From Planctomycetota bacterium (GTDB lineage Bacteria; Planctomycetota; SZUA-567), in assembly GCA_020060765.1 (NCBI GenBank), contig JAGUZQ010000059.1, positions 1 through 39,647 of the forward strand: a stretch of 39,647 nt of DNA, read 5' to 3'. This document shows positions 16,790 to 26,300 of this stretch, piece after piece (position 1 is the stretch's first letter; every line of letters starts with the position of its first letter). The position numbers were made by a program, and so were the translations under genes. The notes below the pieces were generated by a model that did not search any database, had not been told where the DNA came from, and was given only the letters and a program-made list of their open reading frames with translations.

Positions 16790-19120
16790 ATGACGGAATT
16801 TAAATTGCAAAATGATAATTTCATGCGCGTGGATTGCCTGGCTCCGTCTGTCTTCCGCATTCGCGTGAATAACAGCAAGAATTTTTCGGAGGGCGGCTTG
16901 ATGCGCTACGGTATCGTGCGCGCAGACAACGCCTGTCAGGCCAATGAGACCATGGAGAAAAACATTGCCACCGTTACGACGGGTGAAGCTGCTCTGACCG
17001 TCGATCTATCGACCGGGGCGCTGCAACTGACGGCCGGTACACGAAAAATTCTTCAGGCAAACGCCCCCGCGGTCAACGGCGGGTTCCGGCAGACGTTCGC
17101 CCTGACCCCGGAAGAACGGCTTTTCGGTCTGGGTGACAACGGGCGTGAAAGCATCGAGCGGCGGGGGAGGAAATACCCGGTGATTGTGCGAAACGTATCG
17201 AGCTATATCCCCATCCCTTTCCTCATGAGCACGAATGGCTGGGCGCTGTTCATGAACACCACTTGGTTCCATTATGTCGACGCCGGGGAGAAGGAAAAAG
17301 ACGTTTTGTCAATCTACGCGCCGAAAGGCGCGCTTGATTATGTGCTGATGGCGGGTGATAATTTGGCAAACCTCCTTGCCAAGTATACCGCTATCACAGG
17401 CAGGCCGGCGCTCCTGCCGCGCTGGGCATATGGGCTTACGTTTGTTTGCGACGAACGGGGCGTACGCGCGCGCGACGTGCTCTACGAGGCATACGAGTTC
17501 AGGCGGCAAGGCATACCCTGCGACGTCATCGGCCTGGAGCCGGACTGGATGGAAAAGCACTACGACTACAGCGTGGACAAAGACTGGAGCCAGGAGCGCT
17601 TCCACATCCCGTATTGGCGCCGCGCGCCGACGTGCGATCGTTGGGTGGATAAAAACAACATCCCCACGACCTTTGCCGCCGGGCTGAAAAACATGGGATT
17701 CAAGCTGAGCTTATGGCTTTGCTGTGACTACGATTTCAGCGAACACGAGGAACGCATGCTCGGTGCGGCGGTGCGCCTTCCCGTCAAGAGCGAGGCGAAG
17801 AACGGGAACGAGGTCGACGCGGAGGATCATTTCAAGGATCCCCATTTTGTTCCGCACTACGTCGATACCATTACCAAACGAGGCGAGCGGTGGTTTGAGC
17901 ATTTAAAAAAATTCGTCGATGACGGCGCGCGCGCCTTCAAGCTTGACGGCGCCAATCAAATCTGTTTTCATCCGGATCGCAAATGGGCCAACGGCATGGA
18001 CGACGAGGAAATGCACAACCTCTACCCCTTGCTCTACAACAAGGAAATGACGCAGGGATTCCGGGAGTACGCCAAGAAGCGCGCGTTGGTTTATTCCGCC
18101 GGCGGTTATGCCGGCATTCAACAATACTCGGCCACCTGGGCGGGCGACACGGGCGGAGGCATCAAGCCGTTGGTGGCTTCGCTGAATCTCGGGCTGAGCG
18201 GACACTCCAACACCACCGCGGACATGGACGTCTGGAACGCCGAGGGCATTCACTTCGGGTTCCTCTTGCCCTGGTCGCAGATTCTTTCTTGGCATATGTA
18301 CAATCAGCCGTGGTTCCAGGGCGATCCACTTTGCGCCATGATCAAGGATTATGCCAAACTGCGCTATCGCCTGCTCCCGTATCTATACTCGCTGGCCTAT
18401 GAAGCGCACCAAAGCGGGCTGCCCATGATGCGTGCGATGTCGCTCGTTTTTCCCGACGACGCGGCGTGCGACGGATGTCTGACCCAGTACATGCTCGGGT
18501 CGGCGTTCCTGGTAAGCGCCTTCACGAATCGTGGCATCGCAGGAAAAGTGGAAAGCGACAGGTTTGAACTGAAAAAGATAAGCAATACGGTCTATCTTCC
18601 GGCGGGTCAGTGGATTGATTACTGGACCGGAAAAGTGTATGACGGCGCGCAGCTGCTGGAAGCGGTTTATCCCGAAAACCGCGGCGGGATGCTTCTTGTA
18701 CGCGCCGGTTCGTTGATTCCGTGCGGCGATGATATTGATTATTGCGGACAGAAACAACCCGAGCATATCACGCTGGAGGTATTTCCTGGCGGTCGCGGTT
18801 CATCTTTTCTTCTTTATGAAGACGACGGCGAAACACTGGCTCATGAAAATGGCGAGTATGCGACTACGCGCATGAACATGGAAGAAACACCTGCCCAGAT
18901 AAGGCTTACCATAGAGCCGCGACAAGGAAATTATGCGGGAATGCCAAACTTTCGATCTTTTACGATTAAAATCTTTTCCGCCGATCCGATGTGCCCTGAA
19001 ACGGCTGGAATGTCTATGGAATATGATGGCACTCGGCAGATGTATACTGTTGGACCTATCGCTGATAAAGGCGCGCCCATTTCGCTGATCCTGAAGCGAG
19101 GTAAAATTAACGAGCTATGA
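16790..19120 (+). CDS. GH31 family alpha-glycosidase
   Basis: A 776-aa GH31 enzyme; the family includes alpha-glucosidases, alpha-xylosidases and related retaining alpha-glycosidases. The nucleophile is probably Asp386 in AFKLDGAN, and the acid/base Asp453 in TWAGDTGGG. Other family landmarks are the N-terminal mutarotase-like domain ending in ERLFGLGDNG, the barrel start RWAYGLTF, and the C-terminal sandwich with LLYEDDGET. The KLDG form of the nucleophile motif, instead of the common DMNE form, suggests a less studied subgroup. The open frame extends to 16652, but AAAGGAGG directly precedes the ATG at 16790. There is no signal peptide, so it is cytoplasmic. It ends the rightward operon led by fusion copy B. 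Family is certain; sugar specificity is not. Confidence 0.9.
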   Translation: MTEFKLQNDNFMRVDCLAPSVFRIRVNNSKNFSEGGLMRYGIVRADNACQANETMEKNIATVTTGEAALTVDLSTGALQLTAGTRKILQANAPAVNGGFRQTFALTPEERLFGLGDNGRESIERRGRKYPVIVRNVSSYIPIPFLMSTNGWALFMNTTWFHYVDAGEKEKDVLSIYAPKGALDYVLMAGDNLANLLAKYTAITGRPALLPRWAYGLTFVCDERGVRARDVLYEAYEFRRQGIPCDVIGLEPDWMEKHYDYSVDKDWSQERFHIPYWRRAPTCDRWVDKNNIPTTFAAGLKNMGFKLSLWLCCDYDFSEHEERMLGAAVRLPVKSEAKNGNEVDAEDHFKDPHFVPHYVDTITKRGERWFEHLKKFVDDGARAFKLDGANQICFHPDRKWANGMDDEEMHNLYPLLYNKEMTQGFREYAKKRALVYSAGGYAGIQQYSATWAGDTGGGIKPLVASLNLGLSGHSNTTADMDVWNAEGIHFGFLLPWSQILSWHMYNQPWFQGDPLCAMIKDYAKLRYRLLPYLYSLAYEAHQSGLPMMRAMSLVFPDDAACDGCLTQYMLGSAFLVSAFTNRGIAGKVESDRFELKKISNTVYLPAGQWIDYWTGKVYDGAQLLEAVYPENRGGMLLVRAGSLIPCGDDIDYCGQKQPEHITLEVFPGGRGSSFLLYEDDGETLAHENGEYATTRMNMEETPAQIRLTIEPRQGNYAGMPNFRSFTIKIFSADPMCPETAGMSMEYDGTRQMYTVGPIADKGAPISLILKRGKINEL

Positions 19121-19133
19121 AATAAAACCGTTG

Positions 19134-19180
19134 CGCCAGTATTAAATCTGGCGAAGGAGAATGAAATGAGCTGGCCGTGA
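19134..19180 (+). other. Hairpin plus ribosome site leading into an aborted reading frame
   Basis: A 6-bp perfect stem CGCCAG/CTGGCG (19134-19139 and 19148-19153, 8-base loop) lies 13 bp after the GH31 stop. It is followed immediately by AAGGAG and, six bases later, by ATG-AGC-TGG-CCG-TGA. A good ribosome site in front of a four-codon frame looks like the start of a lost gene, cut where the recombinase remnant begins (19189). The hairpin could also help end the GH31 transcript, but no U-run follows it. Confidence 0.35.
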
Positions 19181-19188
19181 GGCGTACC

Positions 19189-19400
19189 TCAAATCGAAAT
19201 CCGCAGGCCGGGCATGTTTTCCTGCTCTGCCCAGTCCGCCGGTATTTCTATCTCCAGCAGCGCACTTAGCGAAATATCCGGTTCCTTGCCGGAAAGCACC
19301 GCCTCGGCAATCCTCGGACTGAGGACAGCCAGGCTCAAAAAGCGGCGAAGCGGTGATCCCGCCGAAATCCAATCTCAAGGTATTACGCCCCTGCGATAAA
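19189..19400 (-). pseudogene. Decayed C-terminal tail of a site-specific serine recombinase (fragment 2)
   Basis: A 61-codon open stretch on the minus strand (19189-19374) contains LSLAVLSPRIAEAVLSGKEP and then LLEIEIPADWAEQENM. This is the standard ending of large resolvase-type recombinases (family pattern: LAPDIVEAILDGRQP...LL..FPLDWAEQ). Just upstream the coding signal continues in another frame (RNTLRLDFGGITASPL), so there is a frameshift, and the catalytic N-terminal part is gone. It is a dead remnant. A shorter related tail lies at 8638-8772. Confidence 0.6.
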
Positions 19401-19505
19401 ACTCTCTATACAGCGCGCAATTTAGTAGAACGCTTATTCCTTAAGAAATTTAATTACAAATGCCCCTGGCGGATATTTTCCTGGCCGCTGATAAACGAGG
19501 ATTCA

Positions 19506-19870
19506 ATGTTTGCCTTCGTTTCCGAATCTGGTTGGGGCAACAATAGCTTTCTGATGGAGATAGGTTTCCCCCGCGGTGACCAGGACTCGGCTACTGATAT
19601 CCATATCCTGCAGGCAATTGCCGACTGCTATGAAGCCAAGGACGATATCGACGGTGGCATCGAAGCGCTTCAGGATGCGACGCGGGTCTATTACAACCTG
19701 CCGGAAGTGCATGAGTCGTGCAGAAACAGGCCTACCGGCTGGGCGAATGCAGCCGCGAATGCGAGATCGTGATGCAGACTTTCGGCGCGACCACCCGCGC
19801 GTTTGGCGTACTCAACTTCCGCTTGCAAATGGCAGAAGCACAAAAAAAAGGAGAGAAAGAATTTGACTAG
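19506..19870 (+). pseudogene. Frameshifted remnant of an unidentified gene
   Basis: Two consecutive frames look protein-like and join at about 19717. The first holds SATDIHILQAIADCYEAKDD and GIEALQDATRVYYNLPEVHE. The second runs AYRLGECSRECEIVMQTFG to LNFRLQMAEAQKKGEKEFD and stops at 19868-19870. Together they read as one helical C-terminal region with a single frameshift. I do not recognise the family. The next gene, a regulator, starts 52 bp later. The sequence between 19400 and 19506 shows nothing. Confidence 0.4.
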
Positions 19871-19922
19871 AATAGACCAGTGGTTTATTCTTAGGGTAAG
19901 TAAGCTGTCAGGAGATGTCATC

Positions 19923-20987
19923 ATGGCCGATCACTATGTTAGAAAAGAGACTGTTGCTGCGCTGTTGGAGGATCATTTGCGGCGGATCAGAACCGGCGGC
20001 GAGATATTTGTGCCTTCGGAGCGGGTTTTGAGCCGGGAATTCGGGTGTAGCCGGGGAACTGTCAGGCAATCTTTGCAAGTTCTAGAAGATAAAGGGTTTG
20101 TGCTTTCCGGCAGCAATGGGCGGGTCATTGCGGCAGCGGCAGCAGAGGAAAAAATTGGGAGCTTTGCCTTTGTTAGCGCTGGCGCGGGAATTGTCGGAAA
20201 CCCTGCCTGGGGAAAGCTTTGGGCGTGCCTGCAACCGTTGGCGGAAAAAGTCGGTCTGTCCGCCAACCTGGTTTTGATCGGCTGGGACGGTAAAAAAATC
20301 GCATGGCCAAACAATAAACAACCCGATTTAATCGTATATACCAGCACGCCTTCGGAGAGCTATCGCGAAGAAATTTTTGCGCTGAAAGACTGTACCTTGA
20401 TCACTACCGACGAGAATTTTTTCCCGGAAATACCTAATCTGGTGGCGATGGACAACTTTCAGGCCGGGCGGCTGTCAGCGCGGAAACTGGTGGAAAGAGG
20501 TTACCGGCGTCCGGCGTTTCTGGGCTGGAAAATGAAAAAAACTTACAAGCCGTTTGAAAAGCGGGCGGTAGGATTTATGGCGGGACTGGCGGAAGCGAAC
20601 CTGAACGCGGCCGATTCCGTCCGGTGGCATGGAGGAGACACGCAAGCCGAAATGTTACGGGAAATCCCCGCGGCCATAGACAAAATCCTTGATGAAGGCT
20701 TCGATTCAATGTTTTACTATTCCGATCCCAAGGTTGATCTGGTTTACGACCTGGTCGCGGCCAAAAGAAATATTCCCGGCGAATTCGGCCTGATTACACT
20801 CAACAGTTTCAACGTGGCGATAGGGCACAACCCGCCGATCGACTCGATTTCGCACGGCACTAGCATCACTGCCGAAACGCTGGTGAAGGAAATAGTGAAC
20901 CTGATTAGCACCGGAAGGAAAACCTTCAGCCCCAGACTGCTTTCGCCATCGTACCATCCTGGCGCGACTTTGCGCCAGTGCGGATGA
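19923..20987 (+). CDS. GntR-type DNA-binding regulator with LacI-like sugar sensor
   Basis: A 354-aa transcription factor. Residues 1-75 are a GntR winged helix (PSERVLSREFGCSRGTVRQS then LEDKGFV). The rest resembles a periplasmic-binding-protein-like sensor as in LacI and AraR: NLVAMDNFQAGRLSARKLVE, then RRPAFLGWKM, and a late FGLITLNSF. AraR-type chimeras of this kind usually repress sugar genes until an inducer binds. The frame opens at 19803, but CAGGAG lies eight bases before the ATG at 19923, where the GntR domain begins. It is followed after 86 bp by a secreted discoidin-domain protein, a pseudopilin and a giant secreted protein, which are its likely targets. Domain assignment is firm; ligand unknown. 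Confidence 0.85.
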   Translation: MADHYVRKETVAALLEDHLRRIRTGGEIFVPSERVLSREFGCSRGTVRQSLQVLEDKGFVLSGSNGRVIAAAAAEEKIGSFAFVSAGAGIVGNPAWGKLWACLQPLAEKVGLSANLVLIGWDGKKIAWPNNKQPDLIVYTSTPSESYREEIFALKDCTLITTDENFFPEIPNLVAMDNFQAGRLSARKLVERGYRRPAFLGWKMKKTYKPFEKRAVGFMAGLAEANLNAADSVRWHGGDTQAEMLREIPAAIDKILDEGFDSMFYYSDPKVDLVYDLVAAKRNIPGEFGLITLNSFNVAIGHNPPIDSISHGTSITAETLVKEIVNLISTGRKTFSPRLLSPSYHPGATLRQCG

Positions 20988-21073
20988 GGAGTGGATAGAT
21001 ACGCCAAGTTTTTTCTCTCTTGCTTCATCCGTTATCTGCCTGCGGTGATCGAAAATCTGCGAAGGAATTTTAT

Positions 21074-22519
21074 ATGCGCTGCTTGGGCTTGGTCGCGTTT
21101 TTGTTACTGCTGGCGGTTGCCGGTTCGCAGGCGCGCGGCGGGGAATGGCAGATCCGGTATCTGCGGATCGAGCAGAAAGGCACACTGAATTTCGCCGAGG
21201 TGGAAGTTTTCAGCGAGGGGGAAAATGTGGCGGAGGGAAAACCCGCCCGACAGTCCAGCGTGGCTTTCGGAGGAATTCCCGCCCGAGCGGTCGACGGGAA
21301 AACCCTCGGCGCGTGGTCGGCGGGGTCGGTGATCCATACCGGCGACGATGCCGCAAACGGCGAATGGTGGGAAGTCGATTTGGGGAAAGCGGTGCAGGTC
21401 GAAGGCTTTATTATCTGGAACCGGACAGACCCCGGCTGTATCGGACGCATGGTTGGCGCGACGGTTTCGCTGTTGGATGAAAACCGGCAACCGGTTTTCA
21501 CCTGGCAACTGGACGAACCGGAAAAGCGTTATCTTTTCGGCAAAACCCCGAAACTCGACCCGCAGACCTATCCTGCGCAGGCGCTGAAAAATGGCGAAGT
21601 GGAACTGACGGTTTATTTGCCCGACGCAAAGACAGGCTATTATCGCAACACCCGTTTCGACTGGTCGTCAATGGTTGCCAGCCTGAAATACAAAGATGTG
21701 GTTTGGTTCGGTAACTGGAAAGACGATGTGCATACCTCCACGGAAGTGGCTGACGACGCCTCGGGGCCGGCGGCGGAATTCGGCAGCGTCTACACCGGCG
21801 CGCCGCCCCCGCCCGGTTACGAGGAAGCGGCGCCGGGCGAGAGTTTTATGAAAATCGGCGTGGGGGAGTTGCGGAAGCCCCTCAAACCGGAATACCACCA
21901 GTACAATCCTGAAAACAAGTTCAGGTACTCGTCGAATTTCCCCTATAAAACGGAGCGTTTTTTTGCCTGGGAAATCTCCTCCGGCGCTGACTGGATCGAA
22001 TATGCCCAGACTTCGCCGGAACTGAAAGGCTATCGCTACCGGCTGGTCAGAAAAATTTCAGTCACCGCGAAACCCGCCGGTTTTGTCATGACTTGCAGTC
22101 TGGAAAACATGGGAGAGAAACCGATAACGCAGGCGTATTACGAGCACAATTTTCTCATCCTGGCAGGCAGGCGGGTGGACGAGTCTTGGCGGGTGGAATA
22201 TCCCTTCGCACTGGAAATTTCACCAGCCAAAGACAGTCTGTGGAAACCGGAAGGGCGGCAACTGCTGGCGCTGCGCAAGTTATTGCTTGACGATTCATTC
22301 GCGCTGGAACTGACCGGTTTCGGGGCGAAGGCGGCGGACAATCGCGTCAGGGTTTGGTGCGGCGCAGAGGCGGGAATAGAAATTTCCGGCGACCAGCCGC
22401 TGGCTGGCAGCATCCTGTTCGGCGGAAGAACCGTGGTCTGCCCCGAGTCGTATATTATCATTTCTGCGCAACCGGGGGAGATTTTCCGGTGGCGGACAGA
22501 ATACAGGTTATTGCCTTGA
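21074..22519 (+). CDS. Secreted F5/8 type C (discoidin) domain protein with mutarotase-like region
   Basis: A 481-aa protein. A signal peptide ([15 protein letters not shown]) comes first. Residues about 25-145 form a discoidin/CBM32-like sugar-binding domain: [52 protein letters not shown]. The rest, from about 175, resembles a galactose-mutarotase-like beta-sandwich of unknown function ([39 protein letters not shown]). The frame can start at 21020, but the ATG at 21074 has GAAGGA upstream and starts the signal peptide. It lies 13 bp before the pseudopilin gene, so the two are co-transcribed. It probably binds or remodels a carbohydrate outside the cytoplasm. Confidence 0.7.
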   Translation: MRCLGLVAFLLLLAVAGSQARGGEWQIRYLRIEQKGTLNFAEVEVFSEGENVAEGKPARQSSVAFGGIPARAVDGKTLGAWSAGSVIHTGDDAANGEWWEVDLGKAVQVEGFIIWNRTDPGCIGRMVGATVSLLDENRQPVFTWQLDEPEKRYLFGKTPKLDPQTYPAQALKNGEVELTVYLPDAKTGYYRNTRFDWSSMVASLKYKDVVWFGNWKDDVHTSTEVADDASGPAAEFGSVYTGAPPPPGYEEAAPGESFMKIGVGELRKPLKPEYHQYNPENKFRYSSNFPYKTERFFAWEISSGADWIEYAQTSPELKGYRYRLVRKISVTAKPAGFVMTCSLENMGEKPITQAYYEHNFLILAGRRVDESWRVEYPFALEISPAKDSLWKPEGRQLLALRKLLLDDSFALELTGFGAKAADNRVRVWCGAEAGIEISGDQPLAGSILFGGRTVVCPESYIIISAQPGEIFRWRTEYRLLP

Positions 22520-22532
22520 ATCGGAGAAGCAT

Positions 22533-23195
22533 ATGAAAAACTGTCGGAATAAATTCACGCTGGTGGAACTGCTGGTGGTGATCGCCATCATGTCTATCCT
22601 GTCGGCGCTGCTGTTGCCGACTTTGCGGCAGGCGGTGGCGACTGCCAGAAACATCAAGTGCGTGAACAATCTGCGCCAGCTCTCCCTGGCTTTGATCCAG
22701 TACGAGTCCGACAACTATTTCCTGCCAGCCGCCGCCGGGCCGGGACCTTACGGCAATTATTATTTCTGGCAGAGCAAGTTGTACCAGGCCAATCTGCTCG
22801 AAGTTAAATACACCACCTACTGGGGCGCGCACGCGCTTAACTGCGAGCTTTTGAGTTGCGACATGAACGATAATGATATCAATATCTATACCCACTACGG
22901 CATGAACGCTCATTTGCCCAATTTGCTGGGAGTGCCGGACAATCCGGGGCACACGGACTGGTATCAAACTTTTGTGAAAAGCCACCGGATCAGCAAACCG
23001 GGAGAACGCATTCTTCTCGGCGAAAGCGACAATTACATAATTGGCGGCAGCATCTCGCAGCCAGGTCCCAACGGGGGCGCGTGGTATCCCCACAACCTGC
23101 GCATGAACATCCTTTACGTCGATACCCATGTCACCGCGCGTTCCGAAGACTATGTCTATACCAACCGGCAGATTTTATTCGGCGACGTCCAGTAA
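22533..23195 (+). CDS. Pseudopilin with H-x9-D C-terminal motif
   Basis: A 220-aa prepilin-like protein. A short leader (MKNCRNK) is followed by [21 protein letters not shown], the N-methylation/membrane helix. The residue before the cut is Lys rather than Gly, unlike the two fusion proteins. The periplasmic domain ends with [14 protein letters not shown], an H-x9-D-x-H-V motif shared by all four pilin-like proteins here, matching the H-x9-DG prepilin-associated family of PVC bacteria. GGAGAA lies upstream of the ATG. It is the third gene of the regulator-led operon, 13 bp after the discoidin-domain gene. It would be exported by a type II secretion/type IV pilus-like machine, none of whose parts are encoded in this window. 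Confidence 0.85.
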   Translation: MKNCRNKFTLVELLVVIAIMSILSALLLPTLRQAVATARNIKCVNNLRQLSLALIQYESDNYFLPAAAGPGPYGNYYFWQSKLYQANLLEVKYTTYWGAHALNCELLSCDMNDNDINIYTHYGMNAHLPNLLGVPDNPGHTDWYQTFVKSHRISKPGERILLGESDNYIIGGSISQPGPNGGAWYPHNLRMNILYVDTHVTARSEDYVYTNRQILFGDVQ

Positions 23196-23209
23196 AATTT
23201 CGCGTTATG

Positions 23210-23251
23210 TACAGCGCCCCGCAAATAAGTGTGCAAGCGCATAGTGCTATT
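23210..23251 (+). repeat. Partial copy of the MITE-like repeat (left end only)
   Basis: This stretch, 14 bp after the pseudopilin stop, begins TACAGCGCCCCGCAAATAAG and matches the left end of the element at 27854-27897 in about 36 of 42 positions and in the same orientation. No matching right terminal repeat is found before the next gene, so it is a truncated or old copy. With the full element it brackets the 1458-aa gene. Nothing else is recognisable between the two genes (23196-23346). Confidence 0.6.
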
Positions 23252-23346
23252 TGTTTTGCTAAATATCCATCGAACAGTTTTTCTTAATCGAAGCATATAG
23301 ACAGTGCCTTGGAATATTGCGAAGAATCTTTTTAAGAGGAGCAAAC

Positions 23347-26300
23347 ATGCTGAAAAAAAGTTGCCTGGCCGCCGTGGCAATCGTGCTTATCGCATTTTCC
23401 GTGCATTCCGGCGAATTGCTGCACGAGGACAATGCGCCTAACCTGGGCATCGAGGTCTATCCGCTTTCCGAGCAGACCTGGCGCAGCAAGATAATGGTCT
23501 GGCCGGGGAAGGTTACGGACGAAAACCGCTTCTGGTCGGGCACGGATTTTTTCACCAGCGAATACGGCGAGCCGTGCGAGTTCACGAAAGACTGGGTGAA
23601 GGAACAGGGCTATCTGGCGGCGGGAACATATGAGATGACAGAGGGGAAGATGGTCATTACGGGCGGAAAGAAGGGCTTCGCGTTCGGCTTTGGCGCTATC
23701 CCTGGAGACTTTTCCCGTCCCAGCGTCCGTTTCGGCGCCGCCTGGGGTCCGCAGAAAAAAGACCGCTTCCGGCTGCGGCTGGTGATTGAGCAGGAGGCGG
23801 ATGAATCTTCCTGGAGCTTCTGCGCCGCCGATTGCAAAGCCTACAGCCGCGACCTGGAGAAGTTCGTCATCCGCGGCAAAGGGCGGCAGGAATTTGAAAC
23901 AGACGCCGGGCTGGTGCGTGTTCTGGCAGGCAAAGCCAACGGCTTCAAACTGAGTTGCGACACGCCTGGGATTACCGTGAAAATCGAAAGCCTGAAAATC
24001 GCGCCTTCGTCGGCGCTGGTCTATTTCCGCAAAAAAATCACGCTGGCGGAAAAACCGGTGCTGGCGCCCGCGTCTTTTCTTTCGTGCGAAGCTTACGACC
24101 TCTACGTCAACGGCGAAAAGGTCGCCGCCGGCAACCGGATTTATCCCGCCGGTTATCTGAAGCATCTCGACCTGGCTCCGTATATGCGGCAAGGGGAAAA
24201 TACCATCGCGTTCTGCCGCGAGTTTGTTTCCTGGTCGCAGCGTTCTCCCGAATGGCTGTTTGAGGGAGCCGCTATCGACCGCGCGGGCAACATCGTCCGG
24301 CTCCTCGGCGACGAATCGTGGAAATCCAGCCTGGTTGCAGGCGATGACTGGATGAAAGCGGATTACGACGACGGGAAATGGGACGCGCCTAGACTGCGAA
24401 ACTACGAAACCAACCTCGCCGACGGCACCGCCGTCGCCACCGGACTGGAGCCGCACCACATGGGGCTGATGGACGTCGCGCCGATCGGGTGCGAGTATCC
24501 GGTGTTCGACGCGGACGGCACGCCATCTTTCAAGTTGCGGCTGCCGGTCGGAGTTGCGGGCAAATTCGCGCCGCGCCTGAAAATTTTCAAAGCCGGAACC
24601 GACGCGGAAATTGAAAGCGTTGCCGGGGAAAAGCAGGGGGAAGAGGGGGATTTCATCTGCTATTCGTTCCTGCCGAAAATCCGCGAAGTCGGCGCGTATC
24701 GCCTGGGTTGGGAGCTCGCTGACGAGGCGGGAAACATAACCGAATCGCGGCGCGGGGAGATGGTGCTGGTGGGGCTGATCCCGCAGGACGAGGTGGCGCT
24801 GGCGGAATTCGAGGAAAATCTTGCCAAGCGCCTGCGGCTGGTCAGGTCGATCGACTGCGCCGCAAAACCGGAGGGAGACGGGGAATTTCTCGACCACGGC
24901 GGCATGTACCAGAAAGCGGAAACCAACAAGGGCAGAGTGGTTGAAGCAGACGGCATGGCGTACCGAGAAACCGGCGTAGGTTACTTCGACTACTTCGCCT
25001 ACCGCCTGCATTTCCGCGAAAAAGGAAAGCCGCATCTGATCGAAGTGATTATCCCTGACGACAAGCCCCGCTATGTGTATTCCTGCGTGGTCGAATCGCA
25101 TCCCCTCCCGTTTTGCAATAATCCCGGTTCAGGCGCTGCTCTGGGCAGCCGGGGCTGGATCAGCTCCACCGGCACCTGCCTGACTGGCGGCGAATATTAT
25201 CCGCTGACCCACGGCACGAAGACTTTGCGCTATATCTATTATCCCGCCAGTTCCGCCGCAGCGGTGGCGGTCATGAGCGGTTTGCAGGGCAGCCCCGCCG
25301 CCGCCTGCAAAATCAACATTTACGAAATCGACGGCGATCTGCCGGCGTTGGCGATCCCGGAAACCGACCGTCTGTTCGGCTGCCACAACGAGCGGATTTC
25401 GCTGATGACGCTGACGACCGGCGCGGACAATCCCCTTGAGATAGACCCCGGCATCCGCCGCAGCGGCCACCGCGACGCGTGGTTCAATTGGTACAAGGCC
25501 ATTGCCCGCAAAATCCGGTGGCTGCGTTTTCAGGGTCAGAATATGGCGGTCGAGGGCGTGTACATGTACGACCAGGGCGACTATCCGTCCCTGCGCAATA
25601 ATTCGTATTGCAGCAACCAGGATTTGGATGTGCCGCATCTGTTGTTGCGGCTGTATGCGAAAAACCGGATCAAGTGTTTTATCGGGTTTGAATACTGCAA
25701 CTCTCCCGCCATGGAAGCGGCGGACATGGACACGGTCAGCGACCGGCGCATGTGGCAGGGGGAAGAGGGGCTGCATATCGTCGACCGCCACGGCCGCCAG
25801 CTTGCCGGGAGTTTTTCCCGCGACGGGGTGAATTTTCTCAACCCCAAGGTAGAGGCGACCATGCTGGACACGCTGGGAGAAATTTACGACCGGTACCAGA
25901 ACGTGGGAAATCCCGCCGGGCTGTTCATGGTTATCGGCGACTGGTGGGCGCCGGGATTCGTCCGGGGCTCGTACCGCGACGTGGAACACACGGAAGTCGG
26001 TTACGGTGACCTGACCGTGGCGCTGTTTGAAAAAGAAGCAGGAATCAAGCTCAATATCCCCGTCACCGATCCGGGCAGATTCCAGAAGCGTTACGAGCTG
26101 CTGATGGGGGAACACAAGCACGCCTGGCTGAACTGGCGCGGTGCGAAGCTGCTGGACTTTTTCAGGAAAATGTCGGCGCGCGTCCGCTCTCACGAAAACA
26201 AATGGGACATGTTTATTTATCCCAGCACCGGCCCCCAGAAGGATTCCCCGTTTGACGATGCCGCCTCCACCCGCCAGCAGCGCGACGGATATATGAAAAA

